Notes: generated by a model from the letters alone, not told the origin. 64,000 nt of DNA from G963666705 sp963666705 (GCA_963666705.2 CAXXKO010000009.1:310001-374000); one strand, 5' to 3'; positions 33,114 through 42,744 are shown, numbered from the stretch's first letter. Program-made: numbers and translations.

Positions 33114-34520
33114 TTGCGCTACGTCAGCACCCGGGGCGCGGCCCCCATCCTCGGTTTCGAAGACGTCCTGCTCGCGGGCCTCGCGCGCGACGGCGGGCTC
33201 TATCTGCCCGAGACCTGGCCGACCTTCTCGGACGCGGAGATCGCGGCCTTCGCCGGCCTTACCTACGCCGAGACCGTGGCCCGTATCGCGACGCCCTTCA
33301 TTGGCGGCGCGATCCCGGAGGCGGCCCTGGCCGAGATTGCCGCCGCGAGCTATGCCGGCTTCGACCACGCCGCGACCGCACCCCTGCGCCAGCTCGATTC
33401 GAGCCTCTGGCTGCTCGAGCTGTTCCACGGCCCCACCCTGGCCTTCAAGGACTATGCACTTCAGCTCGTGGGCCGCCTCTTCGACCATGTGCTGCGCCGC
33501 CGGGGCCAGCGTATCACCATCATCGGCGCCACCTCGGGCGACACGGGCTCGGCCGCCATCGAGGCTTGCCGCGGCCTCGCGGCGGTGGATATCTTCATCC
33601 TCCACCCGCGCGGCCGGGTCTCGGAGGTCCAGCGCCGGTTGATGACGACCGTCGAGGCGCCCAACGTCCACAATATCGCCATCGACGGCACTTTCGACGA
33701 TTGCCAGGACCTGGTGAAGGCCATGTTCGTCGACGAGGCCTTCCGCGACGAGCTCGGCCTGGGCGCGGTCAATTCCATCAATTGGGCACGGGTCATGGCA
33801 CAGACGGCCTACTATTTCTACGCCGCCGTGGCCCTGGGGGCGCCGGACCGCGCCGTCTCCTTCGCCGTGCCCACGGGCAATTTCGGCAATGTCTACGCCG
33901 GCCGCGCCGCCCGGCGCCTGGGCCTGCCGGTGGACCGGTTCTTCGTGGCCTCGAACCGGAACGACATCCTGACGCGTTTCTTCGCTACCGGGATCCTGGA
34001 GGCAGGCTCGGTCGAGCCCAGCCTCAGCCCCAGCATGGACATCCAGGTCTCGAGCAATTTCGAGCGCCTGTTGTTCGAGCTCTACGACCGGGACGGCGCC
34101 GCCGTGGCCGAGGCGATGGGACGGTTCCGGGCCGAGGGGAGGCTCGACGTGGGCGAGGCGCGCTGGCGCGCGTCCACGGTCCTGTTCGAGGGCTTTGGCC
34201 TCGACGATCCGGGGACGCTCGCCGCCATGGCCGACATCCATGCGACGACGGGGCAGCTCGTCGATCCCCACTCGGCCATCGGCGTGGCCGCGGCGCGCGC
34301 CAACCTCGGCGATGGATCGGTGCCCGTGATAGCGCTCGCGACCGCGCACCCGGCGAAGTTCCCCGACGCGGTCGAGAAGGCCACCGGCATCCGGCCGGCG
34401 CTGCCCCAGCGCCTCGCGGACCTCTTCGAACGGGAGGAAAGATCGACCTCACTGCCCCACGACATCGGCGCCGTGCAGGCGTTCATCCGCGCCCGCGCCG
34501 GCCTCGCGGGTGCGGCATGA
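33114..34520 (+). CDS. thrC: Threonine synthase
   Basis: A 468-residue PLP enzyme that converts O-phosphohomoserine to threonine. The PLP Lys is K112 in GPTLAFKDYALQ. IGATSGDTGSAA (phosphate loop) and AVPTGNFGNVYAG follow. The start is a TTG at 33114 because the family N-terminus MRYVSTRGxAP begins exactly there; AGGAG lies at 33097-33101, a long spacing. It overlaps the M16 gene by 4 bp (ATGA). The homoserine kinase thrB that makes its substrate is at 43220-44182. Confidence 0.95.
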   Translation: MRYVSTRGAAPILGFEDVLLAGLARDGGLYLPETWPTFSDAEIAAFAGLTYAETVARIATPFIGGAIPEAALAEIAAASYAGFDHAATAPLRQLDSSLWLLELFHGPTLAFKDYALQLVGRLFDHVLRRRGQRITIIGATSGDTGSAAIEACRGLAAVDIFILHPRGRVSEVQRRLMTTVEAPNVHNIAIDGTFDDCQDLVKAMFVDEAFRDELGLGAVNSINWARVMAQTAYYFYAAVALGAPDRAVSFAVPTGNFGNVYAGRAARRLGLPVDRFFVASNRNDILTRFFATGILEAGSVEPSLSPSMDIQVSSNFERLLFELYDRDGAAVAEAMGRFRAEGRLDVGEARWRASTVLFEGFGLDDPGTLAAMADIHATTGQLVDPHSAIGVAAARANLGDGSVPVIALATAHPAKFPDAVEKATGIRPALPQRLADLFEREERSTSLPHDIGAVQAFIRARAGLAGAA

Positions 34521-35773
34521 GCATCCAGATCACCCCCCTGCCGAACGGCCTCAAAGTCGTCACCGACACCATGGAGTCGGTGGAGAGCGTCTCGGTCGGC
34601 GTCTGGGTCGATGTCGGCACCCGCAACGAGCGGGCCGAGATCAACGGCGTCGCCCACTTTCTGGAGCACATGGCCTTCAAGGGCACCGGGCGGCGCTCGG
34701 CGCGGGCCATCGCCGAGGAGATCGAGGCCGTCGGCGGGCACCTCAATGCCTATACGTCGCGCGAGCACACGGCCTACTACGCGCGCGTCCTGGCGGGCGA
34801 CCTGCCGCTCGCGGTCGATATCCTGGGCGACATCCTGCAAAACTCCACCATGGAGGCGGCGGAGATCGAGCGCGAGCGCGCGGTCATCTTGCAGGAAATC
34901 GGCCAGGCCCACGATACGCCCGACGATATCGTCTTCGACCATTTCCAGGCGGTGGCCTATCCGGAGCAACCCATGGGCTGGCCGGTGCTGGGCACGGCGG
35001 AGGTGGTCGGCGCCCTGGGGCGGGAAGCGGCGCTCGCCTACATGCGCGATCATTACGCCGCCGAGCGGATGATCCTGGCGGCCGCGGGCCGGGTCGAGCA
35101 CGCGGCGCTCGTCGATCTGGCGCTCGCCGAGTTCGGCGCCCTGGCCGCGGGCCGACCCGGAGGCCTCGAGGCCGCCCGCTACGTGGGCGGGGACTTTCGC
35201 GAGCCGCGCGATCTCGAGCAGGTCCATCTCGTGCTCGGTTTCGATGGGCTCGACTACGACGACGAGGGCTTCTATGCCCTTTCCGTCCTGTCCACCCTGT
35301 TCGGCGGCGGCATGTCGTCGCGCCTGTTCCAGGAGGTGCGGGAGAAGCGCAGCCTCGTCTATAGCATCTACTCCTTCAGCTCCTCCTATTCGGACGGCGG
35401 CATCTTCGGCATCTATGCCGGCACCGGCGAGGCCGAGATGGAGGAGCTTCTGCCCGTGGTCGCGGCCGAGGCGCTCGCGCTGACCAAGGAGGTGGGCGCG
35501 GAGGAGGTCCAGCGCGCCCGCGCGCAGCTCAAGGCCAGCGTTCTCATGGCGCTCGAGAGCAGCTGGGCGCGGTGCGAGCGCTTGAGCCAGCATCTGCTCA
35601 CCTTCGGGCGCATCGTGCCCGTGGAGGAGATCGTCGCCAAAATCGAGGCGGTCGACGAGGCGGCGGTGCGCCGCGTGGCCGGGCGCATCCTTTCGAGCCG
35701 GCCGACCGTGGCCGCCGTGGGGCCGGCCGGGCGGCTCGAAAGCTACGACGCCATCGCCGGGAGGTTCGCTTGA
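34517..35773 (+). CDS. M16 family zinc peptidase (processing-peptidase-like)
   Basis: A 418-residue protein with the inverted zinc motif HFLEH (47-51) and a distal Glu in ERERAVILQEI (about 120). It has the C-terminal M16 half with the SSRLFQEVREKRSLVYSI motif. It is close in design to the beta subunit of mitochondrial processing peptidase, and the thrC-M16-GNAT order is common in alphaproteobacteria. ATG 34517 overlaps the thrC stop. It lacks a signal peptide. Confidence 0.93.
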   Translation: MSIQITPLPNGLKVVTDTMESVESVSVGVWVDVGTRNERAEINGVAHFLEHMAFKGTGRRSARAIAEEIEAVGGHLNAYTSREHTAYYARVLAGDLPLAVDILGDILQNSTMEAAEIERERAVILQEIGQAHDTPDDIVFDHFQAVAYPEQPMGWPVLGTAEVVGALGREAALAYMRDHYAAERMILAAAGRVEHAALVDLALAEFGALAAGRPGGLEAARYVGGDFREPRDLEQVHLVLGFDGLDYDDEGFYALSVLSTLFGGGMSSRLFQEVREKRSLVYSIYSFSSSYSDGGIFGIYAGTGEAEMEELLPVVAAEALALTKEVGAEEVQRARAQLKASVLMALESSWARCERLSQHLLTFGRIVPVEEIVAKIEAVDEAAVRRVAGRILSSRPTVAAVGPAGRLESYDAIAGRFA

Positions 35774-35828
35774 GCCGCCGCGCGCGAGCCGAGCGCCCGC
35801 GCCGGCGCGGGGAGGGCCGGGCGCGGTG

Positions 35829-36419
35829 ATGGAGGCGCTCCGATCCCTGGCGGTCGGCACGCCCTGCCTCCGGCTCGCCGGCCCGCGGGTCTATCTGCGC
35901 CCGCCCAACGACCGCGACTGGCGCCCCTGGGCCGAGTTGCGCGCCGCCTCGCGCGCCTTCCTCGAACCTTGGGAGCCCCTATGGCCCCACGATTCCCTGA
36001 GCTGCGCCAGCTACCGCCGCCGGCTGCGCCAGTTGGCGGCGGAATGGCGCGACGACCTCTCGTTCAGCTTCCACATCTTCCGCGCGGCGGACGATACGAT
36101 CCTCGGCGGCATCACGCTCTCGAACGTGCGCCGCGGCGTCGCTCAATCCAGCACCCTGGGCTACTGGGTCGGCCGCCCCCACGCCCGCCAGGGCTTCATG
36201 ACCGAGGCGATTCGCTGCGTCGCGGGCCACGGCTTCAATGGGCTCAACCTGCACCGGCTGGAGGCCGCCTGCCTGCCCACGAACATGGCCAGCCGCGGCC
36301 TGCTGCTCAAGGTCGGGTTCCGTGAGGAAGGCTACGCCCGCGGCTACCTGCGCATCCACGGCAACTGGTGCGACCACATGCTGTTCGGCCTCCTCCGCGA
36401 GGAGTGGCGGAAGGACTGA
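35829..36419 (+). CDS. GNAT N-acetyltransferase, RimJ/RimL type
   Basis: A 196-residue acetyltransferase, with VYLRPPNDRDW at about 21-31 and the acetyl-CoA region LGYWVGRPHARQGFMTEAIR (about 112-131), then LEAACLPTNMASRGLLLKVGF. It resembles the RimJ-like enzymes that acetylate ribosomal or other protein N-termini. ATG 35829 follows a GTG one codon earlier. It is the third gene of the thrC operon, 55 bp after the peptidase. Confidence 0.88.
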   Translation: MEALRSLAVGTPCLRLAGPRVYLRPPNDRDWRPWAELRAASRAFLEPWEPLWPHDSLSCASYRRRLRQLAAEWRDDLSFSFHIFRAADDTILGGITLSNVRRGVAQSSTLGYWVGRPHARQGFMTEAIRCVAGHGFNGLNLHRLEAACLPTNMASRGLLLKVGFREEGYARGYLRIHGNWCDHMLFGLLREEWRKD

Positions 36420-36432
36420 TCGCCGGCGCGCG

Positions 36433-37008
36433 TCAGGCGTGGCCGGCCTGACCCGAGAGGCTCGTGAGATCGATACCGATCTTGGCGAGGCTGGCTTGCC
36501 ACTTGCCGTCGAGGTCGTCGTCGAAGACGAGGTTGGGGTCCGCCGGCACATTGAGCCAGCCGTTGGCCTGGATCTCGTCTTCGAGCTGACCCGGCCCCCA
36601 GCCGGCATAGCCGAGCGTGAGCAGGCGGTGGCGCGGCCCGCCGCCGTCCGCGATGGCGCGCAGGATATCGACCGAGGCCGTGAGCGCGATGCCGTCATCG
36701 ACGACGAGCGTGCCGTCGAGCAGGTAATCCGCCGAGTGCAGGACGAATCCCCGGCCCGATTCCACCGGCCCGCCGAAATGGATGCGGATCTCGTCCTCGA
36801 CGTTTTTCGTCTCGATGCCGATCTGCTCCAGCAGGTCGGGGAAGGTGACCGAGCCCATGAGCCGGTTGAGAACGAGGCCCATCGCGCCTTCCGAGGTATG
36901 GGCGCACATGTAGATCACCGAGCGCTCGAACCTGGGATCGGACATGGTCGGCATGGCGATCAGCAATTGACCGGGCAGATAGCCGCCGATGTTGTCGATC
37001 TCATCCAT
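36433..37008 (-). CDS. yqgE: YqgE/AlgH family protein (DUF179)
   Basis: A 191-residue cytosolic protein of unknown biochemical role. Family landmarks are LPGQLLIAMPTMSDPRFERSVIY (near the N-terminus), HTSEGAMGLVLNR and FGGPVESGRGFVLH. The start is ATG 37008 (MDEIDNIGGYL); the longer frame would read through the A repeat. It converges with the GNAT gene. Confidence 0.92.
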   Translation of the reverse strand: MDEIDNIGGYLPGQLLIAMPTMSDPRFERSVIYMCAHTSEGAMGLVLNRLMGSVTFPDLLEQIGIETKNVEDEIRIHFGGPVESGRGFVLHSADYLLDGTLVVDDGIALTASVDILRAIADGGGPRHRLLTLGYAGWGPGQLEDEIQANGWLNVPADPNLVFDDDLDGKWQASLAKIGIDLTSLSGQAGHA

Positions 37009-37027
37009 GACGCGCTCCTGGCATCCT

Positions 37028-37142
37028 CTAGGGCGGCTCCGCTTCCATCGGAGCCACCCTAGCATTCATTTCGCTCGCGGCAGCGGACCAAGAGGTCCGC
37101 GCCTGCGCGGGCGCGCCGGACGACCGGCGGCTCGACTTGCGT
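37028..37142. repeat. A-family repeat, truncated
   Basis: Starts CTAGGGCGGCTCCGCTTCC and follows the A consensus through CGCTCGCGGCAGCGGACC and GGTCCGCGCC to GACCGGCGGC, then diverges before the right end. It sits 20 bp upstream of yqgE. Confidence 0.8.
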
Positions 37143-37242
37143 CAGCGGATCGGCGCTGGCGCCACACCGGGTACTGATGATACCTACACATAAACGTGAG
37201 GCACAATTGTGGCGAATCATAGCAGGCCATAGATATACATAA
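37143..37242. other. AT-rich gap before IS1595
   Basis: About 100 bp with no gene. It ends with ATACATAA (37235-37242), the left target duplication of the IS1595. Confidence 0.6.
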
Positions 37243-38116
37243 CGTCCCTATCCGGTTAATGCAGGTAGCGACCGAGTGTTCTTTATATGTTCGCTCTAAG
37301 GGTGTACTGTTCCCGCCTCTGAGGATTGGTCGGGAGACAGGGCATGAGCGGCTTGTTGACGTTCCAAGAGCGCTACCGAGACGAGGAATCGTGCATCCTG
37401 GCCTTGGCGGATCGACGCTGGCCGTCTGGGTTTGCGTGCGCCCGCTGCGGGCACCGGCGGGGCTATCGGCACAAGGCGCGGGCGCGCGTCTTCGAATGCG
37501 CGGCTTGCGGTCGTCAAGAGTCGGTGACGGCGGGAACCATCTTCCACCGCACCCGCACACCGTTGCCCAAATGGTTCCTGGCGGCGTGGTTGATGGGGCG
37601 GGACAAGCGCGGGGTCTCGGCCCTGTTCCTGGCGCGCGAGCTGGGGCTTCGCTATGAGACCGCATGGCTGATGGCTCACAAGCTGCGCCATGGCTTGGCG
37701 GAGCGGCCGGATGCGTTGCTGGACGGCATGGTCGAGGTCGATGAGAGCTACTACGGCGGGCGCGGCAAGCCCGAGAGCCGGGGCCGCGGGATGGCCAATG
37801 CCAACAAGAGCCTGCTCGTGCTGGCGGTGGAGAAGGTGGCGGTGGCGCCGGGCAAGGGGGTCGAGGCCAGCGGCTTCGTCGCCGGTCGGGCGCGACTTGC
37901 CATCCTGCCCCGGGCCAATGCCGAGCAGCTCGGCGGCTTCGTGCGGGCCGCCGTGACGCCGCGCGCGCGCCTGCTGACCGACGATTTCAAGGGCTATGCC
38001 GGGCTCGGCGCCGTCTACCGGCACCAGCCCACCGTCCAAGGCCAAGGCAAGAACGCCGAGACGCAGATGCCGATCATCCACGTCCTGTTCAGCAACCTCA
38101 AGACCTGGCTCAACGG

Positions 38117-39526
38117 TGTAGATAGCACACGATCTGTCCGTTCTATGTAGCACACGATCTGTCCGGTTTATTGAGCCTCCTGTTTGAAGGGGGTGGGATG
38201 AGACGGACAGATGTTTTGCAAGGTGTGCGCATGATGAGGTTTCGGGATGTTTTCGGTCGTTGTGAGGCGGGATCGTTGAGCCAGTTGGAGGCGGCGGAGG
38301 TGCTTGGGGTCGGCGAGCGCACGTTTCGGCGCTGGTGCCGTCGTTTCGAGTGTGAGGGCGATGCGGGGCTTCTGGACCGGCGTCTGGGCAAGCCGTCGCC
38401 CAAGCGGGTGCCGGTGGACGAGGCGATGCGGGTCGAAGCTCTTTACCGCGAGCGCTACGCGGGTTTCACGGTCAAGCACTTCCACGAGCACCTGGTGAAG
38501 GACCACGGCTTCCGCTGGGGTTACACCTGGACCAAGACGTTTCTCCACGGCCGCGGCCTGGCGGCGCCGGCGCCCAGGCGCGGGGCGCACCGGCGCAAGC
38601 GGCCGCGGCGGCCGCTCGTGGGCATGATGCTGCATCAGGACGGCTCGACGCACCGCTGGCTGCCGGGCCGCGACGAAGAGCAGGATATGATCGTCTCTCT
38701 GGACGATGCGAGCGGGGCGATCTACTCGGGCTTCCTGGTCGCCGAGGAGGGCACCATGTCGAGCTTCCAGGGGCTGGGCGAGGTGTTCGGCCGGCACGGG
38801 CTGCCGTGCGCGCTCTACACCGACCGCGCGAGCCACTACTTCCACACCCCCCAGGCGGGTGGCAAGGTGGACCGCGACAAGCCCTCCCAGCTCGGACGGG
38901 CCTTGGCCCAGCTCGGCATCGAGCACATCGCGGCCTATTCGCCGGAGGCGCGCGGGCGCTCCGAGCGCGCCTTCCGCACCTTGCAGGACCGGCTCCCCAA
39001 GGAGTTGGCATTGGCCGGCGTCTCGACGATCGAAGGGGCCAACCGCTTCCTCGCCGAGACCTTCATTCCCGACTACAATGCGCGCTTCGCGATCGCTCCC
39101 GAAGAGCCGGGCTCGGCCTTCGTCGCCGTGCCGGCGGAACAGTGGCGCGACGTGCTGTGCGTCCAGGAGACGCGCACCGTCGGCAACGACAACACCGTAC
39201 GCTTCCACGGCATCGTCCTGCAGATCCCGCCGTCATCGCTGAGGCCGCACTACGTCAAGGCCAAGGTCCGCGTCCACCACTATCCGGACGCCACCTACGC
39301 CATATTCCACGGGCCGCGCCCGATCGCCCGCTACCGAGGCGATGGCGCGCTTCTGGAAGGAGACACCATGAAGAGGGCCGCGTGATGCCGCTCGACGCGA
39401 CCCGCCCGTGGATAAGTGGACAGCTCGGCTACGCCGACCTGACCACTTCCCCACAGGCGCCACAACATCAACAGAGCGGTCAATCGATGTGCTACATAAA
39501 CCGGCCAACTTAATTCGCTATCTACA
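38117..39526 (+). mobile_element. IS1202/ISNCY-type insertion sequence, copy 2
   Basis: 1,410 bp with ends TGTAGATAGC...GCTATCTACA. The perfect 15-bp target repeat GACCTGGCTCAACGG is at 38102-38116 and 39527-39541. It is the same element as 8220-9629 in opposite orientation, inserted in the IS1595 transposase gene. Confidence 0.95.
38198..39385 (+). CDS. ISNCY/IS1202-family transposase
   Basis: A 395-residue DDE transposase, identical in translation to 8361-9548. It has the HTH SQLEAAEVLGVGERTFRRW and catalytic segments HQDGSTHRW, YTDRASHYF and EARGRSERAF. Start is ATG 38198 after AAGGGGGTGGG. Intact. Confidence 0.92.
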   Translation: MRRTDVLQGVRMMRFRDVFGRCEAGSLSQLEAAEVLGVGERTFRRWCRRFECEGDAGLLDRRLGKPSPKRVPVDEAMRVEALYRERYAGFTVKHFHEHLVKDHGFRWGYTWTKTFLHGRGLAAPAPRRGAHRRKRPRRPLVGMMLHQDGSTHRWLPGRDEEQDMIVSLDDASGAIYSGFLVAEEGTMSSFQGLGEVFGRHGLPCALYTDRASHYFHTPQAGGKVDRDKPSQLGRALAQLGIEHIAAYSPEARGRSERAFRTLQDRLPKELALAGVSTIEGANRFLAETFIPDYNARFAIAPEEPGSAFVAVPAEQWRDVLCVQETRTVGNDNTVRFHGIVLQIPPSSLRPHYVKAKVRVHHYPDATYAIFHGPRPIARYRGDGALLEGDTMKRAA

Positions 39527-39760
39527 GACCTGGCTCAACGGCACCTACCATGGCGTCAGCGCCAAGCACTTGCCGCGCTATGGCCGGGAATGGGCCTATC
39601 GCTTCAACCGCCGCCGGCGGATCGACGACCTCGGCGACTTCGTCCTGAGCCGCGCCATGGCCCGGCCAACCATCACATACCGCCAGTTGATCCACGGTCT
39701 GCAACCCAACGACGCGCTACCTGCATTAACCGGATAGGGACGATACATAAAGTTATAGAA

Positions 39761-41920
39761 ATGGCCTTACCCATGCCCGGTTCCGGAAAAACGCCCTCCC
39801 GCGTAGGCGGTGTCTTCGGCCTCGCGCTCGTCCTGGCCGCGGCGCTCGTGCTCGCGCCCGTGGCCCAGGCGGCGCCCGCCTCCGACTGGTCGAGCGACGA
39901 ATATACCCAGGCGCGCCTGATCGCGGCCACCAAGGCCGTGGGCGAAAGGGCGGCGGTCGTGCTCGGACTCGAATTCCGCATGGAGCCGGGCTGGAAGGTC
40001 TATTGGCGCTCGCCCGGCGCGGCCGGGTTCCCGCCCCGGCCCGACTGGGCCGGATCCGCCAATCTGGCCGGGGCGGTGCTGCGCTGGCCGGCGCCGGAGC
40101 GCTTCAGCGTCCTCGGACTCGACACTCTCGGCTATGAGGGCACGGTGGTGTTCCCGGTCGCGGCGCGGCTCGCGGCGCCGGGCCGGGCGCTGGCGCTGCG
40201 GGCGCGGGTCGATTTCCTCACCTGCAGCGAAATCTGCATCCCCTACACGGTCGACCTGGCCCTCGACCTGCCGGCCGGCCCGGCGGCACCCAGCGAATTC
40301 GCCCACCGCATCGAACGCTTCGCCGAGCGCGTGCCGGGGGACGGCGCGGCCCACGGCCTCGCCATCGATGGCGCCGCCCTGACCGGCCCCGCGGGCGCTC
40401 AGGTGCTGGAAGTGGTGGCGCGGGCGCGGGAGCCCTTCGAGGCACCCGACCTCTTCATCGAGGGGCCCGACCTCTACGCCTTCGAGGCGACGGTGGCGAG
40501 CCTCTCCGACGGTGGCCGCACGGCGCTCCTGCGGGCCGCGGTGAGCCCTGTCGTCGACGGTCTCCCCGGCCCCGCCGGTGAGGCGCTGGTCCTCACCCTC
40601 GTCGATGGCGGCCGCGCCATGGAGGTCACGGTCATGGCGGCCGCGGCCCCGGCGCGGGTGGCCGGGGCGGGCCTCGCCGTCATCCTGGCATTGGCGCTCC
40701 TCGGCGGCTTGATCCTCAACCTCATGCCCTGCGTGCTGCCGGTCCTCTCCATCAAGCTCCTCGGTGTCGTCGCCATGGGTGGGGGTGAGCGACGGGCCGT
40801 GCGCCGCGCCTTCCTGGCCACGGCGGCGGGGGTCGTGGCCTCGTTCATGGTGCTCGCCGGGGCCGCCGTCGCGGTCAAGGCCACCGGCCTCGCCGTGGGC
40901 TGGGGCATCCAGTTCCAGCAGCCCGCCTTCCTGATCGCCATGGCGCTTCTGGTGACGCTGTTCGCGGCGAACCTCCTCGGCCTCTTCGAGATCCGCCTGC
41001 CCGGCGCGGCCGGCGACCGCCTCGCGCGCACGGGCGCGGGCCATTGCCTGGCCGGGCATTTCGCCACCGGCGCCTTCGCGACCATCCTGGCGACGCCCTG
41101 CTCCGCGCCCTTCCTCGGCACCGCCATCGGCTTCGCGCTCGCGCGCGGGGCGGGCGAGATCTTCGCCGTCTTCGCCGCCCTCGGCCTCGGCCTGGCGCTA
41201 CCCTACCTGGCGATCGCCGCCTGGCCCGGCCTGGCCACGCGCCTGCCACGGCCTGGCCCCTGGATGGTGGTCCTGCGCCGCGTGCTCGCCCTCGCCCTCC
41301 TGGCCACGGGCGTCTGGCTCCTGAGCGTCCTGGACATCCAGCGCGGCGCGGAGACGGCCTGGCTGGTGGCGGGGCTCATGGTCGCCGTCCTGGCGATGCT
41401 GTGGCTCGCGCGGCGGGCGCCCGGCGGCACCCGGCTCGCCGGCGTCGCCGCCCTGGCCGCCGCCGCCTTCCTGGTCCCGCCCATCCTCGATGGCGCCGCG
41501 CGCGCGCCCGGGCCCGGGGCGGCCACGCCCGGCACGCCGAACGCGGCGGGCGTGGCCTGGCAATCCTTCGACCGCGCTTCCATCCCGGGCCTCGTGCGGG
41601 CGGGCAAGACGGTCTTCGTGGACGTGACCGCCGACTGGTGCATCACCTGCAAGGTCAACAAGGCCCTGGTGCTCGACCGGGGCTCGGTGGCGGCCCGCCT
41701 GGGCGGCGCCGATGTGGTCGCCATGCGCGCCGATTGGACCAACCCCGACGCGGCCATCGCCGCCTACCTGGCCAGCTTCGGGCGCTACGGCATCCCCTTC
41801 GACGCGGTCTACGGCCCGCGGGCGCCCGGTGGCGTGCTGCTGCCCGAGCTGCTGACCAGCTCCTCCGTGCTCGCCGCCTTCGACCAGGCCGCCAGCCCGG
41901 CGGCTCTTGCACGCGACTGA
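39761..41920 (+). CDS. DsbD/ScsB-like thiol:disulfide interchange protein
   Basis: A 719-residue protein moving reducing power from the cytoplasm to the periplasm. It has a signal sequence (about 12-38). An N-terminal periplasmic domain has a Cys pair in FLTCSEICIPY (about 155-160). Eight or so membrane helices (about 305-590) carry the redox Cys in LNLMPCVLPVLS and ATPCSAPFLG. The C-terminal thioredoxin domain has WCITC (about 627-631). The ScsB-like alpha domain suggests copper or oxidative-stress roles. ATG 39761 is only 18 bp from the IS1595 end, so its native promoter is displaced; ATG 39773 is an alternative start. Followed by a peroxiredoxin, a plausible client. Confidence 0.9.
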   Translation: MALPMPGSGKTPSRVGGVFGLALVLAAALVLAPVAQAAPASDWSSDEYTQARLIAATKAVGERAAVVLGLEFRMEPGWKVYWRSPGAAGFPPRPDWAGSANLAGAVLRWPAPERFSVLGLDTLGYEGTVVFPVAARLAAPGRALALRARVDFLTCSEICIPYTVDLALDLPAGPAAPSEFAHRIERFAERVPGDGAAHGLAIDGAALTGPAGAQVLEVVARAREPFEAPDLFIEGPDLYAFEATVASLSDGGRTALLRAAVSPVVDGLPGPAGEALVLTLVDGGRAMEVTVMAAAAPARVAGAGLAVILALALLGGLILNLMPCVLPVLSIKLLGVVAMGGGERRAVRRAFLATAAGVVASFMVLAGAAVAVKATGLAVGWGIQFQQPAFLIAMALLVTLFAANLLGLFEIRLPGAAGDRLARTGAGHCLAGHFATGAFATILATPCSAPFLGTAIGFALARGAGEIFAVFAALGLGLALPYLAIAAWPGLATRLPRPGPWMVVLRRVLALALLATGVWLLSVLDIQRGAETAWLVAGLMVAVLAMLWLARRAPGGTRLAGVAALAAAAFLVPPILDGAARAPGPGAATPGTPNAAGVAWQSFDRASIPGLVRAGKTVFVDVTADWCITCKVNKALVLDRGSVAARLGGADVVAMRADWTNPDAAIAAYLASFGRYGIPFDAVYGPRAPGGVLLPELLTSSSVLAAFDQAASPAALARD

Positions 41921-42037
41921 TATGGGCGCGCCCGTTGCCGCATGGCGAAGCGCGACCTACTATCATTCCCGAACCCGGTGGCGTTCGCCGCCGGGCGCGA
42001 AGCCCGACAACCCGAAAAACCAGGAGGAACGGGAACG

Positions 42038-42520
42038 ATGACGATCAAGGTTGGGGACAGGATTCCCTCAGCCACCCTCGGCAGGATGACCGCCGAAGGG
42101 CCGGGCGAGGTTTCGACCGACGAATATTTCAAGGGCCGGCGCGTTGCCCTCTTCGCCGTGCCGGGCGCCTTCACGCCGACCTGCTCGGTCAAGCACCTGC
42201 CCGGCTTCGTCCAGGGCGCCGACGCCATCAAGGCCAAGGGCGTGGATGCCATCGCCTGCCTCTCGGTCAACGACGCCTTCGTCATGGGCGCCTGGGGCGA
42301 GGACCAGAAGGCCGGCGGCAAGGTCGATATGCTGGCCGACGGCAGCGCCGATCTGACCCAGAAGATGGGCTTGGAGCTCGACCTCGTGGCGCGCGGCCTC
42401 GGCATCCGCTCGGCCCGCTATTCCATGGTGGTCAACGACGGCGTGGTCGAGATCCTCAACCAGGAGGAAGGCGGCGGCTACGCCGTGAGCGACGCCGACA
42501 CGCTCCTCGGCCAGCTCTAG
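42038..42520 (+). CDS. Peroxiredoxin, Prx5/hybrid type
   Basis: A 160-residue thiol peroxidase reducing hydrogen peroxide and organic peroxides. The peroxidatic Cys49 is in PGAFTPTCSVKHLPGF. A C-terminal GGGYAVSDADTLL completes the fold. The start at 42038 has a strong AGGAGG ribosome site. The TAG stop (42518-42520) is formed at the left border of a C repeat. It is 117 bp downstream of the DsbD-like gene on the same strand. Confidence 0.93.
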   Translation: MTIKVGDRIPSATLGRMTAEGPGEVSTDEYFKGRRVALFAVPGAFTPTCSVKHLPGFVQGADAIKAKGVDAIACLSVNDAFVMGAWGEDQKAGGKVDMLADGSADLTQKMGLELDLVARGLGIRSARYSMVVNDGVVEILNQEEGGGYAVSDADTLLGQL

Positions 42521-42709
42521 TGGATTGAACGCGACAAAAGAATCCCCCTCTCCCCTTGGGGAGAGGGTCGGGGTGAGGGGGCGCGCGTCGGCGCGTTATT
42601 ACGAGTCTTTCGGCCGCCTGCCGGCGGCCACGCCCTCACCCGGCGCGCACTGCGCGCCACCCTCTCCCCGGTGGGGAGAGGGTTCCAAGCGTCAGACTCG
42701 AACCACTAG
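42517..42709. repeat. C-family TA-bounded repeat, copy 1
   Basis: A 193-bp element bounded by CTAG (42517-42520 and 42706-42709). The ends are imperfect inverted repeats (TAGTGGATTGAAC and, inward, TAGTGGTTCGAG). The interior holds CCCTCTCC/GGAGAGGG palindromes of a widely occurring repeat style. It probably folds as a terminator between the peroxiredoxin and rnhA, which converge. Copy 2 is at 50144-50383. Confidence 0.88.
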
Positions 42710-42744
42710 GACACGGGACGCCCGACGAGGCCGAAGGGGGCATC

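Larger units (their letters stand above)
37344..39737 (+). pseudogene. IS1595 transposase, interrupted by an IS1202-type insertion
   Basis: The first part (37344-38116) has the zinc ribbon (CARCGH...CAACGR), HRTRTPLPKWFLAAWL and catalytic motifs EVDESYYGGRG and LLTDDFKGYAGL. It reads LKTWLNG into the insertion. After 39526 the frame continues with the duplicated TWLNG and TYHGVSAKHLPRYGREWAYRFNRR, then stops at 39737. Removing the nested IS and one target copy restores a full transposase, so the gene was intact before that event. The start at 37344 has GGGAGACAGGG before it. Confidence 0.93.
37243..39742 (+). mobile_element. IS1595-family element carrying a nested IS
   Basis: Perfect terminal inverted repeats starting CGTCCCTATCCGGTTAATGC at 37243 and inward from 39742. 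A perfect 8-bp target duplication ATACATAA lies at 37235-37242 and 39743-39750, as expected for IS1595. Without the nested 1,410-bp IS and one 15-bp duplication it would be about 1,075 bp. The right end lies 18 bp before the start of the DsbD-like gene. Confidence 0.95.

Noticed and set aside
31458..34349. A 963-codon minus-strand open frame opposite the M32 peptidase and thrC
   Set aside because: It is antisense to two well-supported genes, Arg/Gly/Ala-rich, and without domains.
38171..38197. TTG start nine codons upstream for the ISNCY transposase
   Set aside because: The downstream ATG has a better placed AAGGGGG ribosome site and the extra residues lack similarity.
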